From: Eubacteriales bacterium
GTDB taxonomy: Bacteria; Bacillota_A; Clostridia; Lachnospirales; Lachnospiraceae
Direction: 5' to 3'
Assembly: GCA_030533315.1 (NCBI GenBank)
Contig: JAUNJL010000028.1
Coordinates: 1-30,907, forward strand
DNA length: 30,907 nucleotides
Position numbers and translations under genes: made by a program. Below the pieces are notes generated by a model, which saw only the letters and a list, made by a program, of their open reading frames with translations, had not been told where the DNA came from and did no database searches. Below, in pieces: positions 9,050-17,236 of this stretch. The first letter of the stretch is position 1, and every line of letters starts with the position of its first letter.

Positions 9050-9087
9050 TAGAGAAGCCCCCTATTTGGGCAAAAAACCATATCCGT

Positions 9088-10647
9088 TCAGCCAGGACGG
9101 GAGAGGAAGTCCTCCATCGACTTTGTGCTTTCCAATTCCCTCCATTCTCCATAAAGAGGCTCCAGGGCCTGATACAGCTTTTCAAACAGCTCCTTGGCCT
9201 TTGCGTAGACCTCCCTGCTGCCCGGCCTTGGCCTGGTGACGGAGGGGAAGGAAAGGAAATCGTGGATAGCCTGAAAATCCTGGTACACGCCGCAGCCCAC
9301 CCCAGCGATCACAGCGGCTGCGATGGAGGTGGCCTCCTCCACGTGATCCGGGCGGACAAGCTCCGCCTCCAGCACGTCGGCCAGGATCTGAGCCACCACG
9401 TTCCCCTTTGCCCCTCCTCCCGTGAGGATCATGCGGGAAACATCCAGGTATTTCCGGTACTGGGCAAGAATCCGCTCCAGGTTCAGGGCGACGCCCTCCA
9501 GGACGGACCGCACATAATCCTCCCGCCCGTGATACATTCGAATCCCCATGAAGCACCCGGAGGCGTCGGGATTCCATCTGGGAGCCCGCTCCCCGGCAAG
9601 ATAGGGAAGGAACAAAAGGCCCCTTGCCCCCGCCGGAGCCGCCTCCGCCATCCGGTTCATCTCTTCCCAGGGACTTCTCCCCTCCTCTTTGGCCCTCTCC
9701 ATCACATCCTGGAAAAAGGTGTTCCTCAGATAAGAATAGGAGCTCCCGGCAGACTGCATGGTCCCGCAGGGCATGTATTTTCCCGGGATCACATGGGCAA
9801 AGCAAAAAAAGACCTTGTCCTTGTCCAAAAATTTTTTGTTCGTGGTGCCGCCGATCCAGGCAGAGGTCCCAAAGGTCAAAAACATCTCGTCATCTCGGAC
9901 GCAGCCCGCCCCTAAGGCGGAGCAGGGGCCGTCCCCGCCGCCGCAGACCACCTGCACCGACTCCGAAAGGCCCAGCTCCCCGGCAGCCTGGGGGAGGAGG
10001 TTTCCAATCACGTCCGTGGAGGCGTGCAGCTCTGGAAGCTTCTCCATGGAAATATCCGCAGCCCTCAGCATCCTTTCCGACCAGCAAAGCCCTTCCAGAT
10101 CCATGGCGTTTGTGCCAGAAGCGTCCGAATGATCCGTCACGAACTTCCCCGTCATACGGAAAATGATGTAATCCTTGACCTGGAGCATCTTGTAGGTCTT
10201 CTCATAAATTTCCGGCTCCTCATCCCTGACCCACATCAGCTTCTCCAGACTGTAAGCCGGGCTGATACGATGTCCCAAAAGCTGATAGGCCTCCTCATCG
10301 GGAATACGGCTCCTTAGCTCTTCCGCCTGCTTCTCTGCCCTCTGATCCGCCCAGATCATGGCCGGGCGAAGAGGCGTTCCCTCCCGGTCCACCACCAGGC
10401 AGCACTGCATCTGGGCGGAGAAGGAGACTGCCAGGATTCCTTCCGGGCCTATACCCTCCGTGATCTCCCTGGTGGAGGCACAGACAGCCCTCCACCAATC
10501 TCTGGGATCCTGCTCCGCCTTCCCCCCGTTTCCATAATGGACCTCATACCCCGCCGTGGTGCTGCGGATCAGCCGGCCGTCCACGGAAAAAAGAGAAGCC
10601 TTGTCCCCGGAGGTGCCGATGTCATGGGCCAGCAAATATCTACCCAT
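9088..10647 (-). CDS. FGGY-family carbohydrate kinase (XylB-like), substrate unknown
   Basis: Cytoplasmic sugar or polyol kinase of 519 residues. The phosphate-1 loop is HDIGTSGDKASLF (9-21). Later landmarks are IWADQRAEKQ, the VCGGGDGPCSALGAG loop, the GTSAWIGG segment, the family stretch FLPYLAGERAPRWNP and the adenosine loop LTGGGAKGNV. It is closer to xylulokinase-type proteins than to RhaB. The ATG has GAGGAGG six bases upstream. It lies between the importer's binding-protein gene and rhaBA, which suggests that its substrate is imported by that transporter, but the sequence alone does not identify it. Because rhaB is intact next door, this is probably not a second rhamnulokinase. Confidence 0.88.
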   Translation of the reverse strand: MGRYLLAHDIGTSGDKASLFSVDGRLIRSTTAGYEVHYGNGGKAEQDPRDWWRAVCASTREITEGIGPEGILAVSFSAQMQCCLVVDREGTPLRPAMIWADQRAEKQAEELRSRIPDEEAYQLLGHRISPAYSLEKLMWVRDEEPEIYEKTYKMLQVKDYIIFRMTGKFVTDHSDASGTNAMDLEGLCWSERMLRAADISMEKLPELHASTDVIGNLLPQAAGELGLSESVQVVCGGGDGPCSALGAGCVRDDEMFLTFGTSAWIGGTTNKKFLDKDKVFFCFAHVIPGKYMPCGTMQSAGSSYSYLRNTFFQDVMERAKEEGRSPWEEMNRMAEAAPAGARGLLFLPYLAGERAPRWNPDASGCFMGIRMYHGREDYVRSVLEGVALNLERILAQYRKYLDVSRMILTGGGAKGNVVAQILADVLEAELVRPDHVEEATSIAAAVIAGVGCGVYQDFQAIHDFLSFPSVTRPRPGSREVYAKAKELFEKLYQALEPLYGEWRELESTKSMEDFLSRPG

Positions 10648-10681
10648 AAATTATCCTCCTCATCGTCTTTCCTGATCTTTA

Positions 10682-10708
10682 CAAAAAGAAGCACGGTTTC
10701 TCAACCGT
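10682..10708 (-). terminator. Weak terminator or attenuator before the FGGY kinase gene
   Basis: A 6-bp stem, ACGGTT/AACCGT (10693-10708), is followed on the minus strand by GCTTCTTTTT. It lies only about 35 bp before the kinase start, so it could lower downstream transcription rather than end the operon. Confidence 0.45.
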
Positions 10709-10806
10709 CCTGCCAAACTCCAAAAAGGCGCATAACAACCGGAAGAACCTCCGGCCGCCGTAACCGCAGCCGCAAAATCCATGTTGAAAGCGCCTTTCCC
10801 ATCCCA

Positions 10807-10824
10807 GGGAGCCCGAAGGCTCCC
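10807..10824 (-). other. Stable UUCG-loop stem after the binding-protein gene
   Basis: On the minus strand GGGAGCC-TTCG-GGCTCCC forms a 7-bp GC stem with a UUCG tetraloop, about 60 bp past the binding-protein stop and without a T run. Such stems often protect the highly expressed binding-protein mRNA from 3' decay; that role is inferred. Confidence 0.55.
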
Positions 10825-10885
10825 CGGCGTCTTTATTTCATTCATTTTTGAGAAACTGTTCTTCCTCAGAGCATCTCTCTTGAGA

Positions 10886-11962
10886 TTAGTCGTACAGGTT
10901 CTGTGCGATCTCAGGATCCTCCATCGTCTCAGCGGTGTACCACTGGCATCCGGTATCAACGTCAGAAACTTCCTCACCCTTTGCAGCCTTGCAAGCAAGC
11001 TCTACAACGGTCTCGCCCATGGCAACAGGAGCCTGGGTGATAGCGCCTAAGAATGTTCCGTCAGATACAGCAGCCTTGATAACGGCACCAGAGTCGAATC
11101 CAACTGCCACAACCTGGCCATCCTCATTGCCGAATTTCTGAAGGTTCTCATTACCGGTAACCATAGCCTCTGCGGAGTGCTGGTTGGAACCATAGATGCA
11201 GATGATGTCATCCTTGTTCAGCAGGGTCTGGCAGTCGATTGCGGACAGCTCAGAGGTAACCTGTGCAGGAACCAGCGTCTCGATCACAACGTCTCCGCTG
11301 TCGGTTGTCTCAACGGTTGCGTCATTTACATATCTCTCATTTCCTTCCAGGGAAACGGTCTTTCCATCAGCGATCACAAGCTCGCCCATCTTGTCGATGA
11401 AGCCAAGACCACGGTTTACCACGGACTCAGAGGTGGCATCCTGACCCATAACGCCGATCCTTACCGGGCCGTCAGCGTTTGCGATACGATCCTTCAGAAC
11501 CTCATAGGTCTTCTCTGCTGCCAAAGCGCCTGCTGCATAGTTGTCTGTGGAAGCGTTTGCGAATACGGCGCCTTCCGGAGCATCCGGAACACCGGAGTCA
11601 AAACCGATGATGGGGATACCAGCATCCTGAGCCTCTCCAATAGCGTCAAGGCAGGCGCTGGTGTCGAGAGCTGCGAGGGCGATGGCGCCTGGCTTCTGGT
11701 TGATAGCGGAGTTCAGCATCTGAACCTGATCAGCGATATCGGACTCGGAGTTCGGTCCCACGAAATTAATTGTGCAGCCCAGCTCTTCGGCCTTCTGCTC
11801 AGCGCCTTTTAAAACTGCCTGCCAATACTGATGCTGGAAGCCCTTGGAAACGATCTCGATCTTCACGTCCGAATAGTCTTCTGCCTGGACATTTACAGCC
11901 CCAACCATGGTTCCTACCATTGCAGCACACAATGCAACGCTCATTAATTTCCTTCTTGTCAT
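10886..11962 (-). CDS. Sugar ABC transporter substrate-binding protein (RbsB/CUT2 type)
   Basis: Extracellular binding protein that captures a monosaccharide and delivers it to the CUT2 permeases encoded just upstream. The 358-residue protein starts with a signal peptide (MTRRK, then a hydrophobic stretch to about residue 24) and a likely signal-peptidase I site after VQA (residue 27). The mature part has the type-I periplasmic-binding fold, with segments such as KGFQHQYWQAVLKGAEQ, ALAALDTSACLDAI, GIPIIGFDSG and VVAVGFDSGAVIKAA. It lacks a lipobox: the only nearby cysteine is Cys12, preceded by Leu. The ATG at 11962 is chosen for AAGGAGG eight bases upstream; the frame upstream of it (to 12037) has no such site. 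Gene order suggests L-rhamnose or a related sugar as ligand, but this is not shown by sequence. Confidence 0.9.
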   Translation of the reverse strand: MTRRKLMSVALCAAMVGTMVGAVNVQAEDYSDVKIEIVSKGFQHQYWQAVLKGAEQKAEELGCTINFVGPNSESDIADQVQMLNSAINQKPGAIALAALDTSACLDAIGEAQDAGIPIIGFDSGVPDAPEGAVFANASTDNYAAGALAAEKTYEVLKDRIANADGPVRIGVMGQDATSESVVNRGLGFIDKMGELVIADGKTVSLEGNERYVNDATVETTDSGDVVIETLVPAQVTSELSAIDCQTLLNKDDIICIYGSNQHSAEAMVTGNENLQKFGNEDGQVVAVGFDSGAVIKAAVSDGTFLGAITQAPVAMGETVVELACKAAKGEEVSDVDTGCQWYTAETMEDPEIAQNLYD

Positions 11963-12048
11963 GTTCAAATCCTCCTTAAATTTTTTTATATAGTTTTTGT
12001 ATATGTAGACCTCCCCCTTGTATCCCGGGCGGTACATATCTGAATCAG

Positions 12049-12080
12049 CCGGCCATCTCCGGCCGGGCGGCCCTTCGGCC
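12049..12080 (-). other. Two GC-rich stem-loops between permease and binding-protein genes
   Basis: CCGGCC (12049-12054) pairs with GGCCGG (12061-12066), and GGCC (12069-12072) with GGCC (12077-12080). They lie in the 132-bp gap before the binding-protein gene and have no following T run, so they may set relative mRNA stability inside the operon. Confidence 0.4.
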
Positions 12081-12094
12081 CTTCTTTTTGTTTT

Positions 12095-13099
12095 TTATGC
12101 AGTTTTCTTGTTCTTAAATACGTCAATGCAGATTGCCACAATCAGGATGAGACCTGTGATGATCTGCTGCCAGTTTGCCTGAAGTCCGATGTAAGGAAGA
12201 CCGGTCTTCAGCAGGGACATGACGAACACTCCCAGAAGAGTGCCTGTGATGGTACCAACGCCGCCGGTCATGGAAGTACCGCCGATGATGGCTCCTGCGA
12301 TGGCATCCAGTTCCAGTCCTGCTCCCGTGCCGGGGGCGATGGACTGGAAGGTGGCGGCGTAAGCCACGCCTGCCATTCCTGCAAAAAGTCCCGAGATCAG
12401 GTAGGCAAGTCCCTGATACTTCACCACATTGACGCCGGAAAGACGGGTTGCCTCTTTATTGCTGCCGATGGCGATGATGTAACGGCCCGGCCTGGTCTTA
12501 TTCAGGAAAACGGACATGACGAACACCAGTGCCAGCACCAGGATAAAGCCTACGGGAACCATCCTCCCCGCTGTCTTCAGCTTGAAAATGCTGCGGAACC
12601 ACCCCTGGGGAGCCGCTGCCGGCGGCCAGGTCACACTCATGCCTCCCGTAAGAAGGGAACCCAGACCTCGGGTGATCATCATGGAACCCAAGGTGGCGAT
12701 AAAGGGGGGCAGATCCATCACGGCCACCAAAACGGCGTTCAGAAGACCGATGACAATGCCCAGGCAAATGGTTGCCAGGATACCCACGCCAACGGGAAGA
12801 CCCACCTTGGTGATCAAATGCCCGCCGAAGAGTCCGTAGCAGATCATTCCGGTACCGATGGACAGATCCACACCGCCTGTGATCAGGCAGAAGGTCACTC
12901 CAATGGCCATAAAGCTGATGTAATAGGAATAATCAAAAATACTCACCAGCGTGGGATACTGACGGAAGGCCGGGCTCTTAAAGCTGAAGAACAGGGCCAG
13001 CAATACGATCACCAGTACCACCACGATCTTCTGTGTTCCAATTGCTCTCACAAGAGGGTTGTTCGTAAAAGCATTTCCTTTTTTATCTCTGTCTGCCAT
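12095..13099 (-). CDS. Sugar ABC transporter permease (RbsC type), copy 1
   Basis: Integral membrane subunit of a CUT2 importer, 334 residues with about eight to ten hydrophobic segments. It carries the family stretches GVTFCLITGGVDLSIG, GSNKEATRLSGVNV and AGAIIGGTSMTGGVGT. It is clearly related to the permease at 14805-15788 but diverged along its whole length (by eye roughly half the residues match). Its ribosome site is the AGGAGG that overlaps the stop codon of the preceding ATPase gene, only 12 bp upstream, so the two are translationally coupled. Confidence 0.92.
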   Translation of the reverse strand: MADRDKKGNAFTNNPLVRAIGTQKIVVVLVIVLLALFFSFKSPAFRQYPTLVSIFDYSYYISFMAIGVTFCLITGGVDLSIGTGMICYGLFGGHLITKVGLPVGVGILATICLGIVIGLLNAVLVAVMDLPPFIATLGSMMITRGLGSLLTGGMSVTWPPAAAPQGWFRSIFKLKTAGRMVPVGFILVLALVFVMSVFLNKTRPGRYIIAIGSNKEATRLSGVNVVKYQGLAYLISGLFAGMAGVAYAATFQSIAPGTGAGLELDAIAGAIIGGTSMTGGVGTITGTLLGVFVMSLLKTGLPYIGLQANWQQIITGLILIVAICIDVFKNKKTA

Positions 13100-13106
13100 C
13101 TTTCTC

Positions 13107-14548
13107 TCCTCCTAATTCCGAAGCGTTGCCGCATGCATAATGTTTTCCTGGGTCGCCTCCGAGATATCGATCTCCCCCGTCTTCTTCCCTTCGCACATTA
13201 CCACGATCCTGTCGCTCATTCTCAGTATCTCTGTCATCTCAGAGGAGATCATGATGATCGACTTTCCTTCCGCCACAAGCTCGTTCATCAAGTGGTAGAT
13301 CTCGCTCTTCGCCCCCACGTCGATTCCCCGGGTGGGCTCGTCGAAGATCAGGATGTCGCAGTTCCTCACCAGCCACTTGGCGATGACCACCTTCTGCTGG
13401 TTCCCTCCTGAGAGGTTCACCACCAGCTGGTCCACCCCCGGGGTCTTGGTCTTCAGGTCGTCCACGTACTTCTGGGCGATCTCGGCCTCCTTCTTCTTAT
13501 TGATGAACAGCCCGCTCATGAACTCGTCCAGGGTGGCCATGGTGGAGTTCTCCGCCACGCTCTTCCCTACCACGATCCCGTACCGCTTCCGGTCCTCGGA
13601 AAGGTACCCGATCCCGTTTCTCACCGCATCCATGGGGCTCTTGATATCCACCTTTTTTCCGTTTATGTACACGTCCCCGCTCTCCTTGGGGTCCGCTCCG
13701 AACAGGGCCCTGGCCGTCTCCGTCCGTCCCGCTCCCATCAGGCCTGAGAAGCCCAGGATCTCTCCCTTGCGCAGCTCGAAGCTCACGTCCCGCACCATCT
13801 TCCCGGCGCACAGGTGATCCACCTTCAGCACCACCGGGGCGTCGGGCGCCACGCTGCTCTCCGTCTTGGGATCCTCGTAGATCACCCGGCCCACCATCAT
13901 GTTGATGATGTCGTCCTTGGTGCAGTCCTCCGTGATCAGGGTCCCCACGTACCCTCCGTCACGCATGACGGTCACGCGGTCCGTGATCACCTTGATCTCG
14001 TCCATGCGGTGGGATATGTACACGATCCCCAGCTGCTTCTCCCGAAGGTCCCGGATGATCTTGAACAGCTCCTCGATCTCGGACTCCGTCAGGGCCGCGG
14101 AGGGCTCGTCAAAGACGATGACCTTCGCCTCGTGGGAGATGGCCTTCGCAATCTCGCACATCTGCTGCTTCCCCACCGTCAGGTTTCCCATCTTCTCCCG
14201 GGGATCGATGTCGATGTTCAGCTGGCGGAAGAGCTTCGCGGCCTCCTCGTTCATCTTCCCGTCATTGATCAGCTTGCCGTTCATCATCTCCCGGCCGATG
14301 AAGATGTTCTGGGCCACCGTGAGATGGTTCATCATGTTCAGCTCCTGGTGCACGATGACGATGCCCGCCGCCTGGGCGTCCCTGGGGCTGGTAAACTCCA
14401 CCTCTTTCCCCTCGTAGGTGATGGTTCCCGAATCCTTGGTGTAGATCCCGGTGAGAACCTTCATCAGAGTGGATTTCCCGGCTCCGTTCTCTCCCATCAG
14501 CGCATGGACCTCGCCCTTTCGCACCTCAAGATCCACATGGTCCAGAGC
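13107..14548. repeat. Direct repeat, unit A (1,442 bp), identical to 15795-17236
   Basis: The stretch covers ATPase codons 20-497, the stop codon and the ribosome site of the next permease. I found no mismatch to the second unit when reading both, and the translations of both strands in several frames agree. The offset is 2,688 bp. The flanking bases differ at both ends (13106/15794 and 14549/17237). Confidence 0.93.
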
Positions 14549-14605
14549 GTGTACGCCGGGAAAAGACTTATCTATCCCTTTCATTGTTAATATGACTTCA
14601 CCCAT
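13112..14605 (-). CDS. Sugar ABC transporter ATPase (RbsA/MglA type), copy 1
   Basis: Cytoplasmic 497-residue ATPase with two fused nucleotide-binding domains, as in CUT2 importers. The first domain has Walker A GENGAGKST (38-46), signature LTVGKQQ and Walker B VIVFDEPSAALTE. The second has the degenerate GLMGAGRTE in place of Walker A, signature LSGGNQQK and ILIFDEPTRGIDVG; one catalytically weak domain is normal for this family. The protein is identical to the one at 15800-17293. The ATG at 14605 follows AAAGGGG by five bases; the frame extends to 14647 without a better start. Two hairpins lie just upstream (14620-14668). The stop codon overlaps the ribosome site of the permease gene downstream. 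Confidence 0.95.
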   Translation of the reverse strand: MGEVILTMKGIDKSFPGVHALDHVDLEVRKGEVHALMGENGAGKSTLMKVLTGIYTKDSGTITYEGKEVEFTSPRDAQAAGIVIVHQELNMMNHLTVAQNIFIGREMMNGKLINDGKMNEEAAKLFRQLNIDIDPREKMGNLTVGKQQMCEIAKAISHEAKVIVFDEPSAALTESEIEELFKIIRDLREKQLGIVYISHRMDEIKVITDRVTVMRDGGYVGTLITEDCTKDDIINMMVGRVIYEDPKTESSVAPDAPVVLKVDHLCAGKMVRDVSFELRKGEILGFSGLMGAGRTETARALFGADPKESGDVYINGKKVDIKSPMDAVRNGIGYLSEDRKRYGIVVGKSVAENSTMATLDEFMSGLFINKKKEAEIAQKYVDDLKTKTPGVDQLVVNLSGGNQQKVVIAKWLVRNCDILIFDEPTRGIDVGAKSEIYHLMNELVAEGKSIIMISSEMTEILRMSDRIVVMCEGKKTGEIDISEATQENIMHAATLRN

Positions 14606-14619
14606 GTTTACCCCTTTCA

Positions 14620-14668
14620 TGGCGCACCTGCTGCGCCAATATGGCATATTTGGAAGCTGGCTTCCAAA
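14620..14668 (-). other. Pair of perfect hairpins in front of ATPase copy 1
   Basis: TGGCGCA/TGCGCCA (14620-14638, 5-nt loop) and TTTGGAAGC/GCTTCCAAA (14649-14668, 2-nt loop) lie directly upstream of the ribosome site of ATPase copy 1, within a 199-bp intercistronic gap with no other gene. They could affect translation or mark an mRNA processing point. No equivalent precedes ATPase copy 2. Confidence 0.5.
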
Positions 14669-14804
14669 CGCTCGCTATCCATCCTTTCCACACATCCATG
14701 TCCGTCCCCCCAGCATTGCCGCCTGCGCAGCTCCCGGGGACGGCCCCCCGCCGCATTACCCCAGCCGGGCCTGCCGGACAGGGAAACAACCTTTGCTCCG
14801 GCGG

Positions 14805-15788
14805 TCAGTTTTTGCGCTTCTTGCTGCGCACGTCCGCATACACGGCCAGAAGAACGATCACACCGGTGATCACGTACTGATAATCCTTCTGAAAGCCCAT
14901 GGCAAGGATCCCCTCCTGGAGAAGAGACACGATCAGGACGCCGATGATGCTTCCCCCGATGGAAGCGATGCCTCCCGACATGGAGGTTCCTCCCATGACG
15001 CAGCTTGCGATGGCATCGTTGTTGAAGGTATCTCCCAACCCCGGCTGAACCGTGGTATAGGCCCCCACGTAGGCGATGGCCGCAATACCGGCAAGGGTAC
15101 CACAGATCACATAAGCGCTCATCTCCCACTTCTTCACATTTACACCGGAGAGACGAACCGCCTCCTTATTGCTTCCAAGACAGAGGATGTAGCGTCCCAT
15201 CTTGGTGTTATTCAGAATGACTGCACAGATCACTGCCGCAATGAGAAGAAGGATCATTCCCGTGGGAACGTCCACTCCGCCCACCTTCATCTTAACCAGG
15301 CTTCTGTACCAGCCGGTGGGCTCGCTGGACTGGGGCCAGCTGATGGACTGCGTCTGGGTAAACACGGACCCGATCCCCTTCGCCAGCATCATGGATGCCA
15401 TGGAGGAGATAAAGGACGGAAGTCCCATATACGATACAAGAAAACCATTCCAGATACCAAAGGCAAGCCCCACCACCACGCAGGCCAGCAGGCTGACCGC
15501 CGTGGGAACGCCGTTCTTCGTAAGGAGGCGTCCGCCGATGAGCGCCGCACAGAACATCACCGGGCCGATGGAAAAGTCAATCCCGCCGGTGGCGATCACG
15601 AAGGTGACTCCAAGAGCCAGAAATCCCAGGAAATACGCATAGTTCAGCGCACTCAAGATTCTGGAGTAGCTCAAAAACGTGGGGCTGATGATGGCAAAAA
15701 TGACATACATCAGGACCAAAACGCCGCACAAAACAATTCTATTGAATCCAACCTTTTTTACAAATGGACTGTTTTTAAATTTCTCCAT
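14805..15788 (-). CDS. Sugar ABC transporter permease (RbsC type), copy 2
   Basis: Second integral membrane subunit of 327 residues, with stretches GVTFVIATGGIDFSIG, GSNKEAVRLSGVNV and ASCVMGGTSMSGGIAS typical of CUT2 permeases. It is a diverged paralogue of the permease at 12095-13099, so the two could form a heterodimeric channel as in LsrC/LsrD or RhaP/RhaQ systems (family knowledge; pairing here is inferred). The ATG at 15788 is chosen because TTAGGAGG, part of the ATPase stop region, lies seven bases upstream. The frame upstream of it reads back into the ATPase gene and lacks a ribosome site. Confidence 0.92.
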   Translation of the reverse strand: MEKFKNSPFVKKVGFNRIVLCGVLVLMYVIFAIISPTFLSYSRILSALNYAYFLGFLALGVTFVIATGGIDFSIGPVMFCAALIGGRLLTKNGVPTAVSLLACVVVGLAFGIWNGFLVSYMGLPSFISSMASMMLAKGIGSVFTQTQSISWPQSSEPTGWYRSLVKMKVGGVDVPTGMILLLIAAVICAVILNNTKMGRYILCLGSNKEAVRLSGVNVKKWEMSAYVICGTLAGIAAIAYVGAYTTVQPGLGDTFNNDAIASCVMGGTSMSGGIASIGGSIIGVLIVSLLQEGILAMGFQKDYQYVITGVIVLLAVYADVRSKKRKN

Positions 15789-15794
15789 CTCTGT

Positions 15795-17236
15795 TCCTCC
15801 TAATTCCGAAGCGTTGCCGCATGCATAATGTTTTCCTGGGTCGCCTCCGAGATATCGATCTCCCCCGTCTTCTTCCCTTCGCACATTACCACGATCCTGT
15901 CGCTCATTCTCAGTATCTCTGTCATCTCAGAGGAGATCATGATGATCGACTTTCCTTCCGCCACAAGCTCGTTCATCAAGTGGTAGATCTCGCTCTTCGC
16001 CCCCACGTCGATTCCCCGGGTGGGCTCGTCGAAGATCAGGATGTCGCAGTTCCTCACCAGCCACTTGGCGATGACCACCTTCTGCTGGTTCCCTCCTGAG
16101 AGGTTCACCACCAGCTGGTCCACCCCCGGGGTCTTGGTCTTCAGGTCGTCCACGTACTTCTGGGCGATCTCGGCCTCCTTCTTCTTATTGATGAACAGCC
16201 CGCTCATGAACTCGTCCAGGGTGGCCATGGTGGAGTTCTCCGCCACGCTCTTCCCTACCACGATCCCGTACCGCTTCCGGTCCTCGGAAAGGTACCCGAT
16301 CCCGTTTCTCACCGCATCCATGGGGCTCTTGATATCCACCTTTTTTCCGTTTATGTACACGTCCCCGCTCTCCTTGGGGTCCGCTCCGAACAGGGCCCTG
16401 GCCGTCTCCGTCCGTCCCGCTCCCATCAGGCCTGAGAAGCCCAGGATCTCTCCCTTGCGCAGCTCGAAGCTCACGTCCCGCACCATCTTCCCGGCGCACA
16501 GGTGATCCACCTTCAGCACCACCGGGGCGTCGGGCGCCACGCTGCTCTCCGTCTTGGGATCCTCGTAGATCACCCGGCCCACCATCATGTTGATGATGTC
16601 GTCCTTGGTGCAGTCCTCCGTGATCAGGGTCCCCACGTACCCTCCGTCACGCATGACGGTCACGCGGTCCGTGATCACCTTGATCTCGTCCATGCGGTGG
16701 GATATGTACACGATCCCCAGCTGCTTCTCCCGAAGGTCCCGGATGATCTTGAACAGCTCCTCGATCTCGGACTCCGTCAGGGCCGCGGAGGGCTCGTCAA
16801 AGACGATGACCTTCGCCTCGTGGGAGATGGCCTTCGCAATCTCGCACATCTGCTGCTTCCCCACCGTCAGGTTTCCCATCTTCTCCCGGGGATCGATGTC
16901 GATGTTCAGCTGGCGGAAGAGCTTCGCGGCCTCCTCGTTCATCTTCCCGTCATTGATCAGCTTGCCGTTCATCATCTCCCGGCCGATGAAGATGTTCTGG
17001 GCCACCGTGAGATGGTTCATCATGTTCAGCTCCTGGTGCACGATGACGATGCCCGCCGCCTGGGCGTCCCTGGGGCTGGTAAACTCCACCTCTTTCCCCT
17101 CGTAGGTGATGGTTCCCGAATCCTTGGTGTAGATCCCGGTGAGAACCTTCATCAGAGTGGATTTCCCGGCTCCGTTCTCTCCCATCAGCGCATGGACCTC
17201 GCCCTTTCGCACCTCAAGATCCACATGGTCCAGAGC
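15795..17236. repeat. Direct repeat, unit B (1,442 bp), identical to 13107-14548
   Basis: Second copy of the identical ATPase segment. Recombination between the two units would remove one repeat plus the permease at 14805-15788 (2,688 bp in all) and leave an intact ATPase gene. Confidence 0.93.

Noticed and set aside
8449..9915. Plus-strand open frame of 488 codons antisense to rhaB and the FGGY kinase
   Set aside because: No recognisable domain, and it runs through the rhaBA promoter region; the opposite strand has clear protein families.
10786..10800. CcpA-type cre site near the binding-protein gene
   Set aside because: TTGAAAGCGCCTTTC resembles the consensus but misses at least one key base and lies in the middle of an operon; not strong enough to annotate.
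14451..15803. Plus-strand open frame of 450 codons antisense to permease copy 2 and the intercistronic gap
   Set aside because: Low-complexity His/Arg/Asp-rich product with no domain; the minus strand encodes a clear permease.
13107..17236. Transposon or insertion sequence as the cause of the duplication
   Set aside because: The repeat edges fall within codon 19 and just after the stop; there are no terminal inverted repeats, target-site duplications or transposase genes.
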